DNA of 20,069 bases, from the NCBI GenBank assembly GCA_047629975.1, contig JBLHUT010000026.1, forward strand, positions 1 to 20,069, written 5' to 3'. Below, piece by piece: positions 7,679 through 16,277 of the stretch. The notes under the pieces are model-generated. The model was not told where the DNA came from. It was given only the letters and a program-made list of their open reading frames with translations, and ran no database searches. Source of the DNA: JBLHUT01 sp047629975. Its GTDB lineage: Bacteria; Pseudomonadota; Alphaproteobacteria; Rhodobacterales; Rhodobacteraceae. The position numbers were made by a program, and so were the translations under genes. Every line of letters starts with the position of its first letter. Position 1 is the first letter of the stretch.

Positions 7679-8625
7679 GATCCGGTTTTCCTTTCAAAAG
7701 CCGCCCGCGGTTGGCGGTCTAGCAGTGTGGCGGCAACGCCGATGGCAATCGCAGTCGGGTGCTTGCCGTACTCCGGCCTGCCGATGGGGCAGGTCAGCCG
7801 CGCGATCTGTTCGGAAGTGTGCCCGAGTGCGCCAAGCCGTTTTCGAAATCTGGCCCACTTGGTGGCTGAACCGATCACACCTGCAAATCCGAAATCATGC
7901 CCCAGCAAAGCATGACACAGCGCCAGATCGATCTCGTGCGAATAGGTCAGGATCAGGTGATGCGCACTTTGAGGTGCATACTGCACCAGATCAGGCATGT
8001 TGTCGCCATAAAGCGGTGTCACGTCTGCGGAAATATCATTCGGGTATCGTGACTTGGCTGTGTCGACCCACGTGATTGACCATTCGGGCAAGGGGGAAAT
8101 TGTCTGCACAATCGCGCGCCCCACGTGGCCTGCGCCATAAATCCACAGCGGTGTCCGGCGGGATTGCAAACACTCTATGAACCATCCGTCGAGCAAACGG
8201 GGGAGCGGGCTGTTTTGCCCTGACCGGAGCTGCCCCAAAAGCCGGGAGACCGAAAGCGGCGGTGCGATGTCGCCGCCCCCCACCGCGCGTGCAAACAGTG
8301 CGCCGTCTTGCACGTCAGGCAGGTTGGCTGTGTCGAAAACCTCGGTCAAAAGGCGCACAGCCCCGCCGCAGCACTGCCCCAGCGCCGGACCAAGCGGGAT
8401 ACGCTCGATCCTGCTTTGAGTGTCTGTCAACCTGTTGCGGGCGTCCAGTGTGGCCTGCCATTCTAGTGCGCCGCCGCCGATTGTACCGGATTGGCCGGTT
8501 GCCCAAACCAGCATTCCGGCACCGGCCTCGCGCGGCACAGAGCCGTCCGATCCGGCCACGACAACCCGGGCCACGCGCCCGTGCCGGGCCGTCAGGGTCC
8601 GCAACTGGGCAAGTGGAAAGCTCAT
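7675..8625 (-). CDS. xdhC: Xanthine dehydrogenase accessory protein XdhC (molybdenum cofactor insertion)
   Basis: A 316-residue cytoplasmic protein. XdhC binds molybdenum cofactor, promotes its sulfuration and hands it to XdhB; it is not part of the mature enzyme. The sequence shows GSDGSVPREAGAGMLV (25-40), GTIGGGALEW (47-56), PLGPALGQCCGG (77-88, with Cys85-Cys86 probably near the bound cofactor) and a Rossmann domain starting WIYGAGHVGRAIV (161-173). It ends with GVIGSATKWARFRKRL and CPIGRPEYGKHPTAIAIGVAATLL, the standard XdhC C-terminal pattern. Full length and intact. It is coupled by ATGA overlaps to xdhB upstream and the ABC ATPase downstream, which places cofactor maturation and purine import on the same message. 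Confidence 0.95.
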   Translation of the reverse strand: MSFPLAQLRTLTARHGRVARVVVAGSDGSVPREAGAGMLVWATGQSGTIGGGALEWQATLDARNRLTDTQSRIERIPLGPALGQCCGGAVRLLTEVFDTANLPDVQDGALFARAVGGGDIAPPLSVSRLLGQLRSGQNSPLPRLLDGWFIECLQSRRTPLWIYGAGHVGRAIVQTISPLPEWSITWVDTAKSRYPNDISADVTPLYGDNMPDLVQYAPQSAHHLILTYSHEIDLALCHALLGHDFGFAGVIGSATKWARFRKRLGALGHTSEQIARLTCPIGRPEYGKHPTAIAIGVAATLLDRQPRAAFERKTGS

Positions 8626-10913
8626 GTGGCGCGGGTGCGGGCGACCGCCGCCAGAACCCGCTCTGGCGTGGCGGGCGCATCAAGTCCGGGATAAACCGGC
8701 CCGCACGCCGCAAGCGCATCCGACAACGCCATCAATACCGAGATGCCCAGCATCAATGGCGGCTCACCCACAGCTTTCGAGCGGTAAATGGTGTTTTCCG
8801 CATTCTCGCCGGGCCAAAGCGCCACGTTGAACACCTCCGGTTGATCGGAAAACGCGGGAATTTTGTAGGTCGAAGGCGCGTGCGTGCGCAGCCGCCCCTT
8901 GTCGTCCCAGACCAGCTCCTCGGTGGTCAGCCAGCCCGCGCCCTGAACATACCCACCCTCGATCTGCCCGATATCCAGTGCAGGGTTCAGCGAAGCACCG
9001 GCATCATGCACGATATCGGCCCGCAAAATCCGGTTCTCGCCGGTCAGGGTGTCGATGACCACTTCGGTGAGGGCCGCACCGTAGGCAAAATAATAGAACG
9101 GGCGGCCTTGCCCCTTGATCCGGTCCCAGGTGATTTTAGGCGTTTTGTAAAAGCCCGTCGCCGACAGGCTGATCCGCGCCATGTAAGCCTGCTGCACCAC
9201 TTCGGCAAAGCTGTAGTCGGCATCGGCAACTTTGATGCGGTCGTCTTCGAACAGAACATCGAAGGGCTCTGCCTGATGTTTGTGCGCGATGAATTCGGAC
9301 AGACGCTCAACCAGCGTGTCGCACGCGGCCTTCACCGCCATGCCGTTCAGGTCTGACCCCGAAGAGGCCGCGGTGGCCGAGGTGTTGGGCACCTTTGCCG
9401 TGTCGGTTGCGGTAATCTTGATCCGGTCGATGCCCACCCCGAAGCGGGCGGCAGCGACCTGCGCCACTTTCTGGAACAGGCCCTGACCCATTTCTGTCCC
9501 ACCGTGGTTCAGATGGATCGAGCCGTCCTGATAAATGTGGACCAAGGCTCCGGCCTGATTGAGATGCGTCAGGGTAAAGCTGATCCCGAATTTGACAGGG
9601 CTGAAGCCCAGCCCCTTTTTCAGGATCGGGTTGGCGGTGTTCCACTCCGAAATGGCGGCCCGTCGCGCGGCATACTCCGAGGTTTCCAGCAGGTGGGTGG
9701 TCATCTCGTGGAGCACGAAATCCTCGACCGGCATGGCGTAGGGGGTTGTTTGCGGCGGGTTGGTCGAGCCAGCCTTGGCGTAGTAATTGACCTGCCGGAC
9801 AGCAACAGGGTCGCGGCCAACGGTGTGGGCAACATGATCAAGCACCCGTTCGATGCCGATCATGCCTTGGGGGCCACCAAATCCGCGAAAGGCGGTGGCC
9901 GACTGGGTGTTTGTCTTGAGCCGGTGCGAGGTGATGCGAATATCGGGCAGGAAATAGGCGTTGTCAGCATGCAGCATCGCGCGGTCGGCCACGGGCAACG
10001 ACAGGTCCTGTGCCCATCCACACCGGCAGAATTGTTCAAACACCAGCCCATGAATGCGGCCCGCATCGTCAAACCCGACCTTGTAGTCGATACGGAAATC
10101 ATGACGCTTACCGGTGATTGTGAAATCATCATCCCGGTCATAGCGCATTTTACACGCCTTGCCTGTCAGGCGTGCGGCCACGGCACAGCCCACGGCCAAC
10201 GCATTGCCCTGACTTTCCTTGCCACCAAAACCGCCGCCCATGCGTCTGACTTCGACCCGAACGGCGTGCATTGGCCGACCAATGGCCTCTGCGACCTTGT
10301 GCTGGATTTCGGTGGGATGCTGGGTGGACGAATGCACCAGCATATCGCCGCCCTCTTGGGGCAGGGCCAGCGCGGCTTGTCCTTCAAGGTAGAAATGTTC
10401 CTGACCGCCGATCTCGAAGCGGCCCTCGATGACGTGTGGTGCGCCTGCGAGGGCTTCGTCAGGGGCGCCTTGACCGTAGATCCTTGGCCCGTCTTCGAAA
10501 CGGCTGTTGGCGGCCATTGCCTGATCGATTGTCAAAAGGGCAGGTGCCTTGGCATAGCGCAGCACACCAAGGCGCGCGGCTTTGCGGGCGGTCAGGTGGC
10601 TGTTGGCAATGACCATGAAAACCGGCTGCCCGATGTAGAAGACCTCTCCGGTGGACAACAGCGGCTCGTCATGGGCCGCAGGCGAGACGTCGTTCGCAAA
10701 GGGCAGATCAGACGCGGCAAGAACGGCGATGACGCCGGGCAGGGCGCGCACGGCGGACAGATCCATTTCGGTGATCTGGCCCCGGGCGATCTGGGCTTGG
10801 CCAAACGCGAGGTGGAGGGTGCCTTTGGGCGTCGGGATGTCGTCGATATAGCGGGCTGCACCGGTGACGTGCAATTTAGCGGCATCGTGGGGCAGGGGCT
10901 TTGCGATGCTCAT
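8622..10913 (-). CDS. xdhB: Xanthine dehydrogenase molybdopterin-binding subunit XdhB
   Basis: A 763-residue large subunit that oxidises hypoxanthine to xanthine and xanthine to urate in the cytoplasm as part of an (XdhA-XdhB)2 enzyme. The start chosen is the ATG overlapping the xdhA stop (ATGA); the frame is open a little further upstream but that part lies inside xdhA. Active-site residues can be placed by family motifs: Glu233 in GGGFGGKES, Arg311 in ADRAMLH, Phe345 in AFRGFGGPQG, Phe446 in ISFTLTHLNQAG and the catalytic base Glu717 in AVGEPPL. These match the purine-binding set of bovine XOR and Rhodobacter capsulatus XDH, so a true xanthine dehydrogenase is favoured over an aldehyde oxidase or CO dehydrogenase. 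HGGTEMGQG (470-478) is also intact. Confidence 0.96.
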   Translation of the reverse strand: MSIAKPLPHDAAKLHVTGAARYIDDIPTPKGTLHLAFGQAQIARGQITEMDLSAVRALPGVIAVLAASDLPFANDVSPAAHDEPLLSTGEVFYIGQPVFMVIANSHLTARKAARLGVLRYAKAPALLTIDQAMAANSRFEDGPRIYGQGAPDEALAGAPHVIEGRFEIGGQEHFYLEGQAALALPQEGGDMLVHSSTQHPTEIQHKVAEAIGRPMHAVRVEVRRMGGGFGGKESQGNALAVGCAVAARLTGKACKMRYDRDDDFTITGKRHDFRIDYKVGFDDAGRIHGLVFEQFCRCGWAQDLSLPVADRAMLHADNAYFLPDIRITSHRLKTNTQSATAFRGFGGPQGMIGIERVLDHVAHTVGRDPVAVRQVNYYAKAGSTNPPQTTPYAMPVEDFVLHEMTTHLLETSEYAARRAAISEWNTANPILKKGLGFSPVKFGISFTLTHLNQAGALVHIYQDGSIHLNHGGTEMGQGLFQKVAQVAAARFGVGIDRIKITATDTAKVPNTSATAASSGSDLNGMAVKAACDTLVERLSEFIAHKHQAEPFDVLFEDDRIKVADADYSFAEVVQQAYMARISLSATGFYKTPKITWDRIKGQGRPFYYFAYGAALTEVVIDTLTGENRILRADIVHDAGASLNPALDIGQIEGGYVQGAGWLTTEELVWDDKGRLRTHAPSTYKIPAFSDQPEVFNVALWPGENAENTIYRSKAVGEPPLMLGISVLMALSDALAACGPVYPGLDAPATPERVLAAVARTRAT

Positions 10914-12301
10914 GATCTGACCTCCAGAACGGATGTGGCGGTGGTGCCTTCGAGGTCGTGAAAAAGACGGTGCAGCATGTTCTGTGCTGCCGTCATGCGG
11001 TACGCAGCAGAGGCGCGCATATCGGACAACGGGGCGAAATCGGTACACAAGGCTGCGGCGGCGGTGGCAATTGTTTCTGGCGTCCAGTCGGCTCCGAGCA
11101 GCGCGCGTTCGGTGGTGTGCGCGCGTTTCGGGGTGCCGGCCATGCCGCCAAAGGCGATGCGGGCGCCGGTGATCCGACCCTTGGTTATGATAATGTTAAA
11201 GGCTCCGCAGACCGCTGAAATATCCTGATCGAACCGTTTTGACAGTTTGTACACGCGCAGGTGGTCGGGTTGTTTTGGAAAGGAAACTGCCTCGACGAAC
11301 TCACCGGCGGCGCGGTCCTGTTTGCCGTATTCCAGAAAGAAGTCCTCGAGCGGGAGACTGCGCCGGATGTCGCCGCGGCGCAGGTGCAGGCGCGCACCGA
11401 GTGCAATCAGCGCCGGAGGGCTGTCACCGATGGGCGAGCCGTTGGCGATGTTGCCGCCCAGTGTTGCGGCATTGCGCACCTGTACCGATCCATAGCGGCG
11501 GATCATTTCGGCGAACGAGGGGTGCAGACCGGCCATCGCGACACCGACATCGGTCATTGTGGTGGCTGCGCCGATCCGGATGTCAGGGCCGCTGGTTGTG
11601 ATCCCCTTGAGGTCCGCGCACGCATGCAGGAAGGCAACAGGGCCAAGTTGGCGCAGGTCTTTCGTCAGCCACAGGCCGACATCGGTGGCCCCTGCGATCA
11701 AGGTACCGTCAGGATGTGTCAGATACCACGCGGCGAGCGCGTCGGAGGAGGTGGGAAGGGCCACCTCCGCCTCCTTGCCCGCGTCGGGGCTTGCGCCCTC
11801 CGGCACTGTTGCGGGGGCGGTGTCCCGAACCCAGTCGGGCACGGCTTGGTGTCGTGCGGCTTTGGCGGCGCGCAGAATTGGCGCGTAGCCGGTGCAGCGG
11901 CACAGGTTGCCGGCGAGCTGGTCGGCGAAATCTTCGCGGCCGTTCAGATGTGCGGTGGCCATGGTCACGATCAACCCGGGAGTGCAAAAGCCGCACTGGC
12001 TTGCGTGGTGGGTGATCATGGCAGCTTGCACCGGATGCAATGTGCCGTCCGGGGCGGCGATGCCTTCGACGGTGCGCACGGCCTTTGCGTGAAGTTGCGG
12101 CATCAGCAAGATACACGCATTGAGGGCGCGCGCCCCGTCAGGATCGGTCACCATGACCGAGCAGGCCCCGCAATCGCCCTCGTTGCAGCCCTCTTTTGTT
12201 CCTGTCAGCCCTTGCGTTTCGCGCAGCCAGTCAAGCAGGGTCAGGGTCGGAGGAGCGTCAATGGTAACCGCCTCGCCGTTGAGCAGAAAGGAAATTTTCA
12301 T
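10910..12301 (-). CDS. xdhA: Xanthine dehydrogenase iron-sulfur/FAD subunit XdhA
   Basis: A 463-residue small subunit carrying electrons from the molybdenum site of XdhB to NAD. The N-terminal plant-type 2Fe-2S domain has Cys39, Cys44, Cys47 (GCNEGDCGACS) and Cys63. The second helical 2Fe-2S domain has Cys103, Cys106 (QCGFCTPG) and Cys134, Cys136 (GNLCRCTGY). The FAD domain (about 190-350) shows GTLIAGATDVGLWLTK and a second flavin loop around VQVRNAATLGGNIANGSP, and the CO-dehydrogenase flavoprotein C-terminal domain follows. An AGG lies about 10 bases before the ATG. It is the first gene of the seven-gene operon, divergent from dnaE, so its promoter should lie in the 292-base gap to the right. 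Confidence 0.96.
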   Translation of the reverse strand: MKISFLLNGEAVTIDAPPTLTLLDWLRETQGLTGTKEGCNEGDCGACSVMVTDPDGARALNACILLMPQLHAKAVRTVEGIAAPDGTLHPVQAAMITHHASQCGFCTPGLIVTMATAHLNGREDFADQLAGNLCRCTGYAPILRAAKAARHQAVPDWVRDTAPATVPEGASPDAGKEAEVALPTSSDALAAWYLTHPDGTLIAGATDVGLWLTKDLRQLGPVAFLHACADLKGITTSGPDIRIGAATTMTDVGVAMAGLHPSFAEMIRRYGSVQVRNAATLGGNIANGSPIGDSPPALIALGARLHLRRGDIRRSLPLEDFFLEYGKQDRAAGEFVEAVSFPKQPDHLRVYKLSKRFDQDISAVCGAFNIIITKGRITGARIAFGGMAGTPKRAHTTERALLGADWTPETIATAAAALCTDFAPLSDMRASAAYRMTAAQNMLHRLFHDLEGTTATSVLEVRS

Positions 12302-12593
12302 AATACGCTTGCCTGCCGCAGTACCGGGGAAAAGATCGAGGACGCCGGTAGGTTCGATGCGGCGTAGAACCCGGTGCGCCGTAAGTATTCGTTACCCTCC
12401 CACAAGAGCGGGCTTGACCGCATTTGGCAAGAGCCAAGGCGCATTGGACACGCCGGCCATGCAAGAACCGAGGCCGTAACGGGCGACTGTCATTGTGCAG
12501 TGGCGCATAAACCGGCTTTCATAAATCTTGTACGCCGTGGGACGGCTTCGTTTTCGGCTTTCGCCAGCGGGCGATGCGCCATACCTTGGTACC
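12302..12593. promoter_or_regulatory. Divergent intergenic region between xdhA and dnaE
   Basis: This 292-base gap must hold the promoters of both the purine operon (minus strand) and dnaE (plus strand). I see no convincing coding frame in it. A short inverted repeat, TTGGC-AAGA-GCCAA, lies at 12424-12437 and could be a regulator site or chance. No strong -35/-10 pair and no riboswitch-like fold could be assigned by eye. Confidence 0.4.
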
Positions 12594-15500
12594 ATGACCC
12601 AAACACCCCGATTCATCCATCTGCGACTGCACTCCGAATACTCCCTTCTGGAAGGGGCGATCCGGCTCAAGAAACTGCCCGGGCTTATTGCCGGTGCGGG
12701 AATGCCTGCCGTCGCCTTGACGGACACCAACAACATGTTCGCGGCCCTCGAGTTTGCGGTCGGTGCCGCCGAAGCTGGCGTGCAGCCGATCATGGGGTGT
12801 CAGATCGACCTTGAATATGTCCCTGCCGAGATCGGTGCGCGCAGCGTTCCACCGGCGCCGGTCGTCCTGTTGGCGCAAAGCGAGCGTGGCTACCGGCACC
12901 TGATGAAGCTCAACTCGTGCCTGTATCTGCGCGGCGACGGGAGTGTGCCCCATGCGACGCTGGACGACCTTTCCCGCCATTGCGAGGATGTGATTTGTCT
13001 GACCGGTGGGCCGGACGGACCTGTGGGGCGGCTTTTGCGTGACCAACAACGCCCCAAGGCAGAGGCGCTGGTTGACCGGCTGAAACAAATTTTCGGCGAC
13101 CGGCTTTATATCGAATTGCAGCGCCACCCCGAAGATGGTGGCGCGCCGGAATCCGAAACCGCGACGGAGCGTGGCCATGTGGAAATGGCCTATGCCAAGG
13201 ATATCCCGTTGGTTGCGACCAACGACGTCTATTTTCCCAAGTCTTCGATGTACGAGGCCCACGACGCGCTGTTGTGCATCGCCGATGGGTCCTATGTGGA
13301 TCAACAGGCACCGCGCCGCAGGTTGACCGCCCAGCATTACCTGAAATCACCGGCGGAAATGGCGACCCTGTTTGCCGACCTGCCCGAGGCGCTTGAAAAT
13401 ACGGTCCAGATCGCGCGGCGCTGTGCGTTTGCGACCTACCGGCGCGATCCGATCCTGCCCAAGTTTGCCGATGACGAGGTGGTGGAGCTTCGGCGTCAGT
13501 CCCAAGAGGGGCTCAAGGCGCGGCTCGCGGTCATCCCGCATGCCGCCAGCATCGAGGACTACGACGCGCGGCTCGAATTCGAGCTGGGCATCATCGAGGG
13601 AATGGGATTTCCTGGGTACTTTCTGATCGTCGCCGATTTTATCAAATGGGCCAAGGAGCAGGGCATTCCCGTGGGGCCGGGGCGCGGGTCGGGGGCGGGC
13701 AGCCTTGTGGCCTATGCCTTGACGATCACCGACCTTGACCCGCTGCGGTATTCGCTGCTGTTCGAGCGGTTTTTGAACCCTGAACGGGTATCGATGCCCG
13801 ACTTTGATATCGACTTCTGCATGGATCGCCGCGAAGAGGTCATCCGCTATGTGCAGCAGAAATATGGCCGCGACAAAGTGGGCCAGATCATTACTTTTGG
13901 AGCGCTTTTGTCAAAGGCGGCGGTGCGCGATATCGGTCGGGTGCTTCAATTGCCATACGGGCAGGTGGACCGGCTGTCAAAAATGATCCCGGTCGAGGGG
14001 GTCAAGCCGGTCAGCATCGAAAAGGCACTGGCCACCGAAGAGCGCCTGCGCGACGAGGCCCGCAACGAGGAAGTGGTCGACCGGCTGTTGAAATACGGCA
14101 TGCAGGTCGAAGGTTTGTTGCGCAATGCATCGACCCACGCGGCGGGGGTGGTGATCGGTGATCGGCCGCTTGACGAGCTGGTACCGCTTTATCAGGATCC
14201 GCGCTCTGACATGCCCGCCACCCAGTTCAATATGAAATGGGTCGAGCAGGCGGGGCTGGTCAAGTTCGACTTTCTGGGCTTGAAAACGCTGACTGTGATC
14301 CAGAACGCGGTCGAGCTGATCCACAAAAGCGGCCGGTCGCTGCATGTTGGCCCCGACGGAAGCCGGCTTTATGCACCAGCGGACGGTACCGAGGAAGACA
14401 TCAACGCCATTCCGCTGGATGACGACGCGAGTTACGCGCTTTATGCCTCGGCCAAGACTGTCGCGGTGTTTCAGGTGGAAAGCTCGGGGATGATGGATGC
14501 CCTGCGACGGATGAAACCCACCTGTATCGAGGATATCGTGGCGCTTGTGGCGCTGTATCGTCCCGGCCCGATGGAGAACATCCCGACCTATTGCGAGGTC
14601 AAGAACGGCCTGAAAGAACGCGAAAACCTGCATCCGACGATCGACCATATCCTGAACGAGACGCAAGGCATTATCGTTTATCAGGAACAGGTGATGCAGA
14701 TCGCACAGGAAATGGCGGGATATTCTCTGGGTGGGGCGGATTTGCTGCGCCGTGCGATGGGCAAAAAAATTCAGGCGGCAATGGATGCGGAAAAGCCGAA
14801 ATTCCTGAAAGGGGCGGGCGAAAACGGGGTCGACGAACCAAAAGCCAAAGAGGTCTGGGACCTGCTGGACAAGTTTGCCAATTACGGCTTCAACAAATCG
14901 CACGCCGCGGCTTATGCCGTGGTCAGTTACCAGACTGCGTGGCTGAAGGCGAACCATCCGGTCGAGTTTATGGCGGCGGTGATGAATTGCGATATGCACC
15001 TGACCGACAAGTTGGCGGTCTATGCCGAAGAGGTCCGTCGCGGGCTGAAGATCGAGGTTGTGCCGCCTTGCGTGAACCGGTCGTTGGCGACTTTTTCGGT
15101 CGATGGGAGTAAACTGGTCTACGCGCTGGGCGCGCTCAAGAATGTGGGCGGCGATGCGATGGGGCTGATTGTCAATGCCCGTCTGGAGGGTGGCACGTTT
15201 GCGACGCTCTATGATCTGGCGCGCCGTGTTGATCTCAAACGCGTGGGAAAGAGGCCGTTGGAAATGCTGGCGCGTTCGGGGGCATTTGACATGCTGGACC
15301 CGAACCGGCGCCGTGTGTTGAGCAGCCTTGATGCGTTGGTCGGCTATTCTGCCGCGATCCACGAACAGCGCGGTTCGGCGCAGGTGTCGCTGTTTGGCGA
15401 GGCCGGAGATGATCTGCCCGAACCGCGCCTGCCTCAGGTCGACAACTGGATGCCGAACGAACAGCTCACCGAGGAGCACAAGGCCATCGGGTTCTATTTG

Positions 15501-16094
15501 TCCGGTCACCCGTTGGATGATTACATGGGGCCGCTCAAGCGCAAGGGGGTGCTGACCCTGGCTGAAGTCGCAGCAAAGGTCGAGCGCACGCCGTCGCTGG
15601 TCAAGCTGGCCGGCTCGGTGTCGGGACGCCAAGAGCGTAAATCAGCCCGTGGAAACCGGTTTGCATTCGCGCAACTGTCAGATCCGACAGGGCTTTACGA
15701 GGTGACGATCTTTTCTGACGTGCTGGAACTGGCCCGCGATTTTCTGGAAACGGGCAGCAATGTTGTGATCACGGCCGAGGCTACGATGGAAAGTGACCAG
15801 CTAAAACTTTTGGCCCGCGCGGTACAGCCGATCGACGAAGTCGCGTCGGTCGGAGAGGTGTTGGGGGTCCGGGTTTATATTGATGCGGCCCCTACCGTCA
15901 ATCTGGTGCGGTCTTTGCTGGACCGGGTCTCGGCGCAAGACGGGGTGCGGGGACGTGCCAGTTTTGACATCCGGCTGATGCCGCCTGACTTTAACGAGGT
16001 GACGCTTGAGTTGGGTGAGAATTTTCCGGTTAACCCGCAGATCAAGAGTGCTTTGAAAAGCCTGGGTGGTGTGGTGATGGTCGAGGACATCTAG
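12594..16094 (+). CDS. dnaE: DNA polymerase III alpha subunit DnaE
   Basis: A 1166-residue replicative polymerase. The frame is open from 12528, but the ATG at 12594 gives the conserved family start FIHLRLHSEYSLLEGA; no good Shine-Dalgarno precedes it. The N-terminal PHP domain has HLRLH at 9-13, where Arg11 replaces the middle His of the metal-binding HxHxH seen in active PHP domains. It is therefore probably inactive as a nuclease, as in E. coli. The C-family palm has PDFDIDF with Asp403 and Asp405, and the third acid Asp559 in GLVKFDFLGL, positions close to E. coli D401, D403 and D555. QVSLF (930-934) is a good internal sliding-clamp-binding motif, and an OB fold (about residue 1000 onward: VKLAGSVSGRQERKS) follows. 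Essential and full length. Confidence 0.97.
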   Translation: MTQTPRFIHLRLHSEYSLLEGAIRLKKLPGLIAGAGMPAVALTDTNNMFAALEFAVGAAEAGVQPIMGCQIDLEYVPAEIGARSVPPAPVVLLAQSERGYRHLMKLNSCLYLRGDGSVPHATLDDLSRHCEDVICLTGGPDGPVGRLLRDQQRPKAEALVDRLKQIFGDRLYIELQRHPEDGGAPESETATERGHVEMAYAKDIPLVATNDVYFPKSSMYEAHDALLCIADGSYVDQQAPRRRLTAQHYLKSPAEMATLFADLPEALENTVQIARRCAFATYRRDPILPKFADDEVVELRRQSQEGLKARLAVIPHAASIEDYDARLEFELGIIEGMGFPGYFLIVADFIKWAKEQGIPVGPGRGSGAGSLVAYALTITDLDPLRYSLLFERFLNPERVSMPDFDIDFCMDRREEVIRYVQQKYGRDKVGQIITFGALLSKAAVRDIGRVLQLPYGQVDRLSKMIPVEGVKPVSIEKALATEERLRDEARNEEVVDRLLKYGMQVEGLLRNASTHAAGVVIGDRPLDELVPLYQDPRSDMPATQFNMKWVEQAGLVKFDFLGLKTLTVIQNAVELIHKSGRSLHVGPDGSRLYAPADGTEEDINAIPLDDDASYALYASAKTVAVFQVESSGMMDALRRMKPTCIEDIVALVALYRPGPMENIPTYCEVKNGLKERENLHPTIDHILNETQGIIVYQEQVMQIAQEMAGYSLGGADLLRRAMGKKIQAAMDAEKPKFLKGAGENGVDEPKAKEVWDLLDKFANYGFNKSHAAAYAVVSYQTAWLKANHPVEFMAAVMNCDMHLTDKLAVYAEEVRRGLKIEVVPPCVNRSLATFSVDGSKLVYALGALKNVGGDAMGLIVNARLEGGTFATLYDLARRVDLKRVGKRPLEMLARSGAFDMLDPNRRRVLSSLDALVGYSAAIHEQRGSAQVSLFGEAGDDLPEPRLPQVDNWMPNEQLTEEHKAIGFYLSGHPLDDYMGPLKRKGVLTLAEVAAKVERTPSLVKLAGSVSGRQERKSARGNRFAFAQLSDPTGLYEVTIFSDVLELARDFLETGSNVVITAEATMESDQLKLLARAVQPIDEVASVGEVLGVRVYIDAAPTVNLVRSLLDRVSAQDGVRGRASFDIRLMPPDFNEVTLELGENFPVNPQIKSALKSLGGVVMVEDI

Positions 16095-16148
16095 AGCGGC
16101 ATTGCACAAGGTGTGATGTGCCGGTTTTGATCGTGAATGCGGCGTTTT

Positions 16149-16194
16149 GCGGGGGCGCAGGCTCCCGCCCGGCGCACCGGTATCTTTCGATACC
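16149..16194. repeat. Two short tandem hairpins downstream of dnaE
   Basis: The first is GCGGGGGC-GCAG-GCTCCCGC (16149-16168), eight pairs with one G-T. The second is GGTATC-TTTC-GATACC (16179-16194), six pairs followed by ATTTG. They lie between the convergent dnaE and M48-like genes, just before the larger palindrome at 16213. They may help end transcription or protect the dnaE message 3' end. Confidence 0.5.
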
Positions 16195-16212
16195 ATTTGC
16201 CCGTTGGGCCCG

Positions 16213-16236
16213 GCAGCCGGGGCATGCCCCGGCTGC
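16213..16236. terminator. Perfect 24-base palindrome between convergent genes, possible bidirectional terminator
   Basis: Each strand reads GCAGCCGGGGCA followed directly by its exact reverse complement, so RNA from either strand would fold into a very stable GC-rich hairpin. It lies 119 bases past the dnaE stop and 42 bases past the stop of the convergent gene. No proper T run follows on either side (plus strand reads CTTTGAC), so the terminator call is tentative. It could instead be a copy of a genome-wide palindromic repeat. Confidence 0.5.
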
Positions 16237-16277
16237 TGCCCTTTGACAATCGTTCGGTGCCCGAAGGCGACGTTCGT

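Noticed and set aside
8262..9356. 364-codon plus-strand open frame opposite xdhC and xdhB
   Set aside because: It spans two real antisense genes, is Arg/Pro rich and shows no family motif.
9504..10961. 485-codon plus-strand open frame opposite xdhB
   Set aside because: It lies fully antisense to xdhB and the xdhA end, has no recognisable domain, and its openness follows from the high-GC codon use of the real gene.
12424..12437. TTGGC-AAGA-GCCAA inverted repeat upstream of dnaE as a defined operator
   Set aside because: Five-base arms are common by chance and no known regulator site matches, so it is only mentioned within the intergenic entry.
12302..12593. Possible purine riboswitch ahead of xdhA
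   Set aside because: I found no three-way junction with the conserved loop bases; the region also appears too GC-rich and unstructured for that class.
13977..15632. 551-codon minus-strand open frame opposite dnaE
   Set aside because: It is antisense to an intact essential gene, is rich in His/Arg/Gln as usual for shadow frames, and has no known motif.
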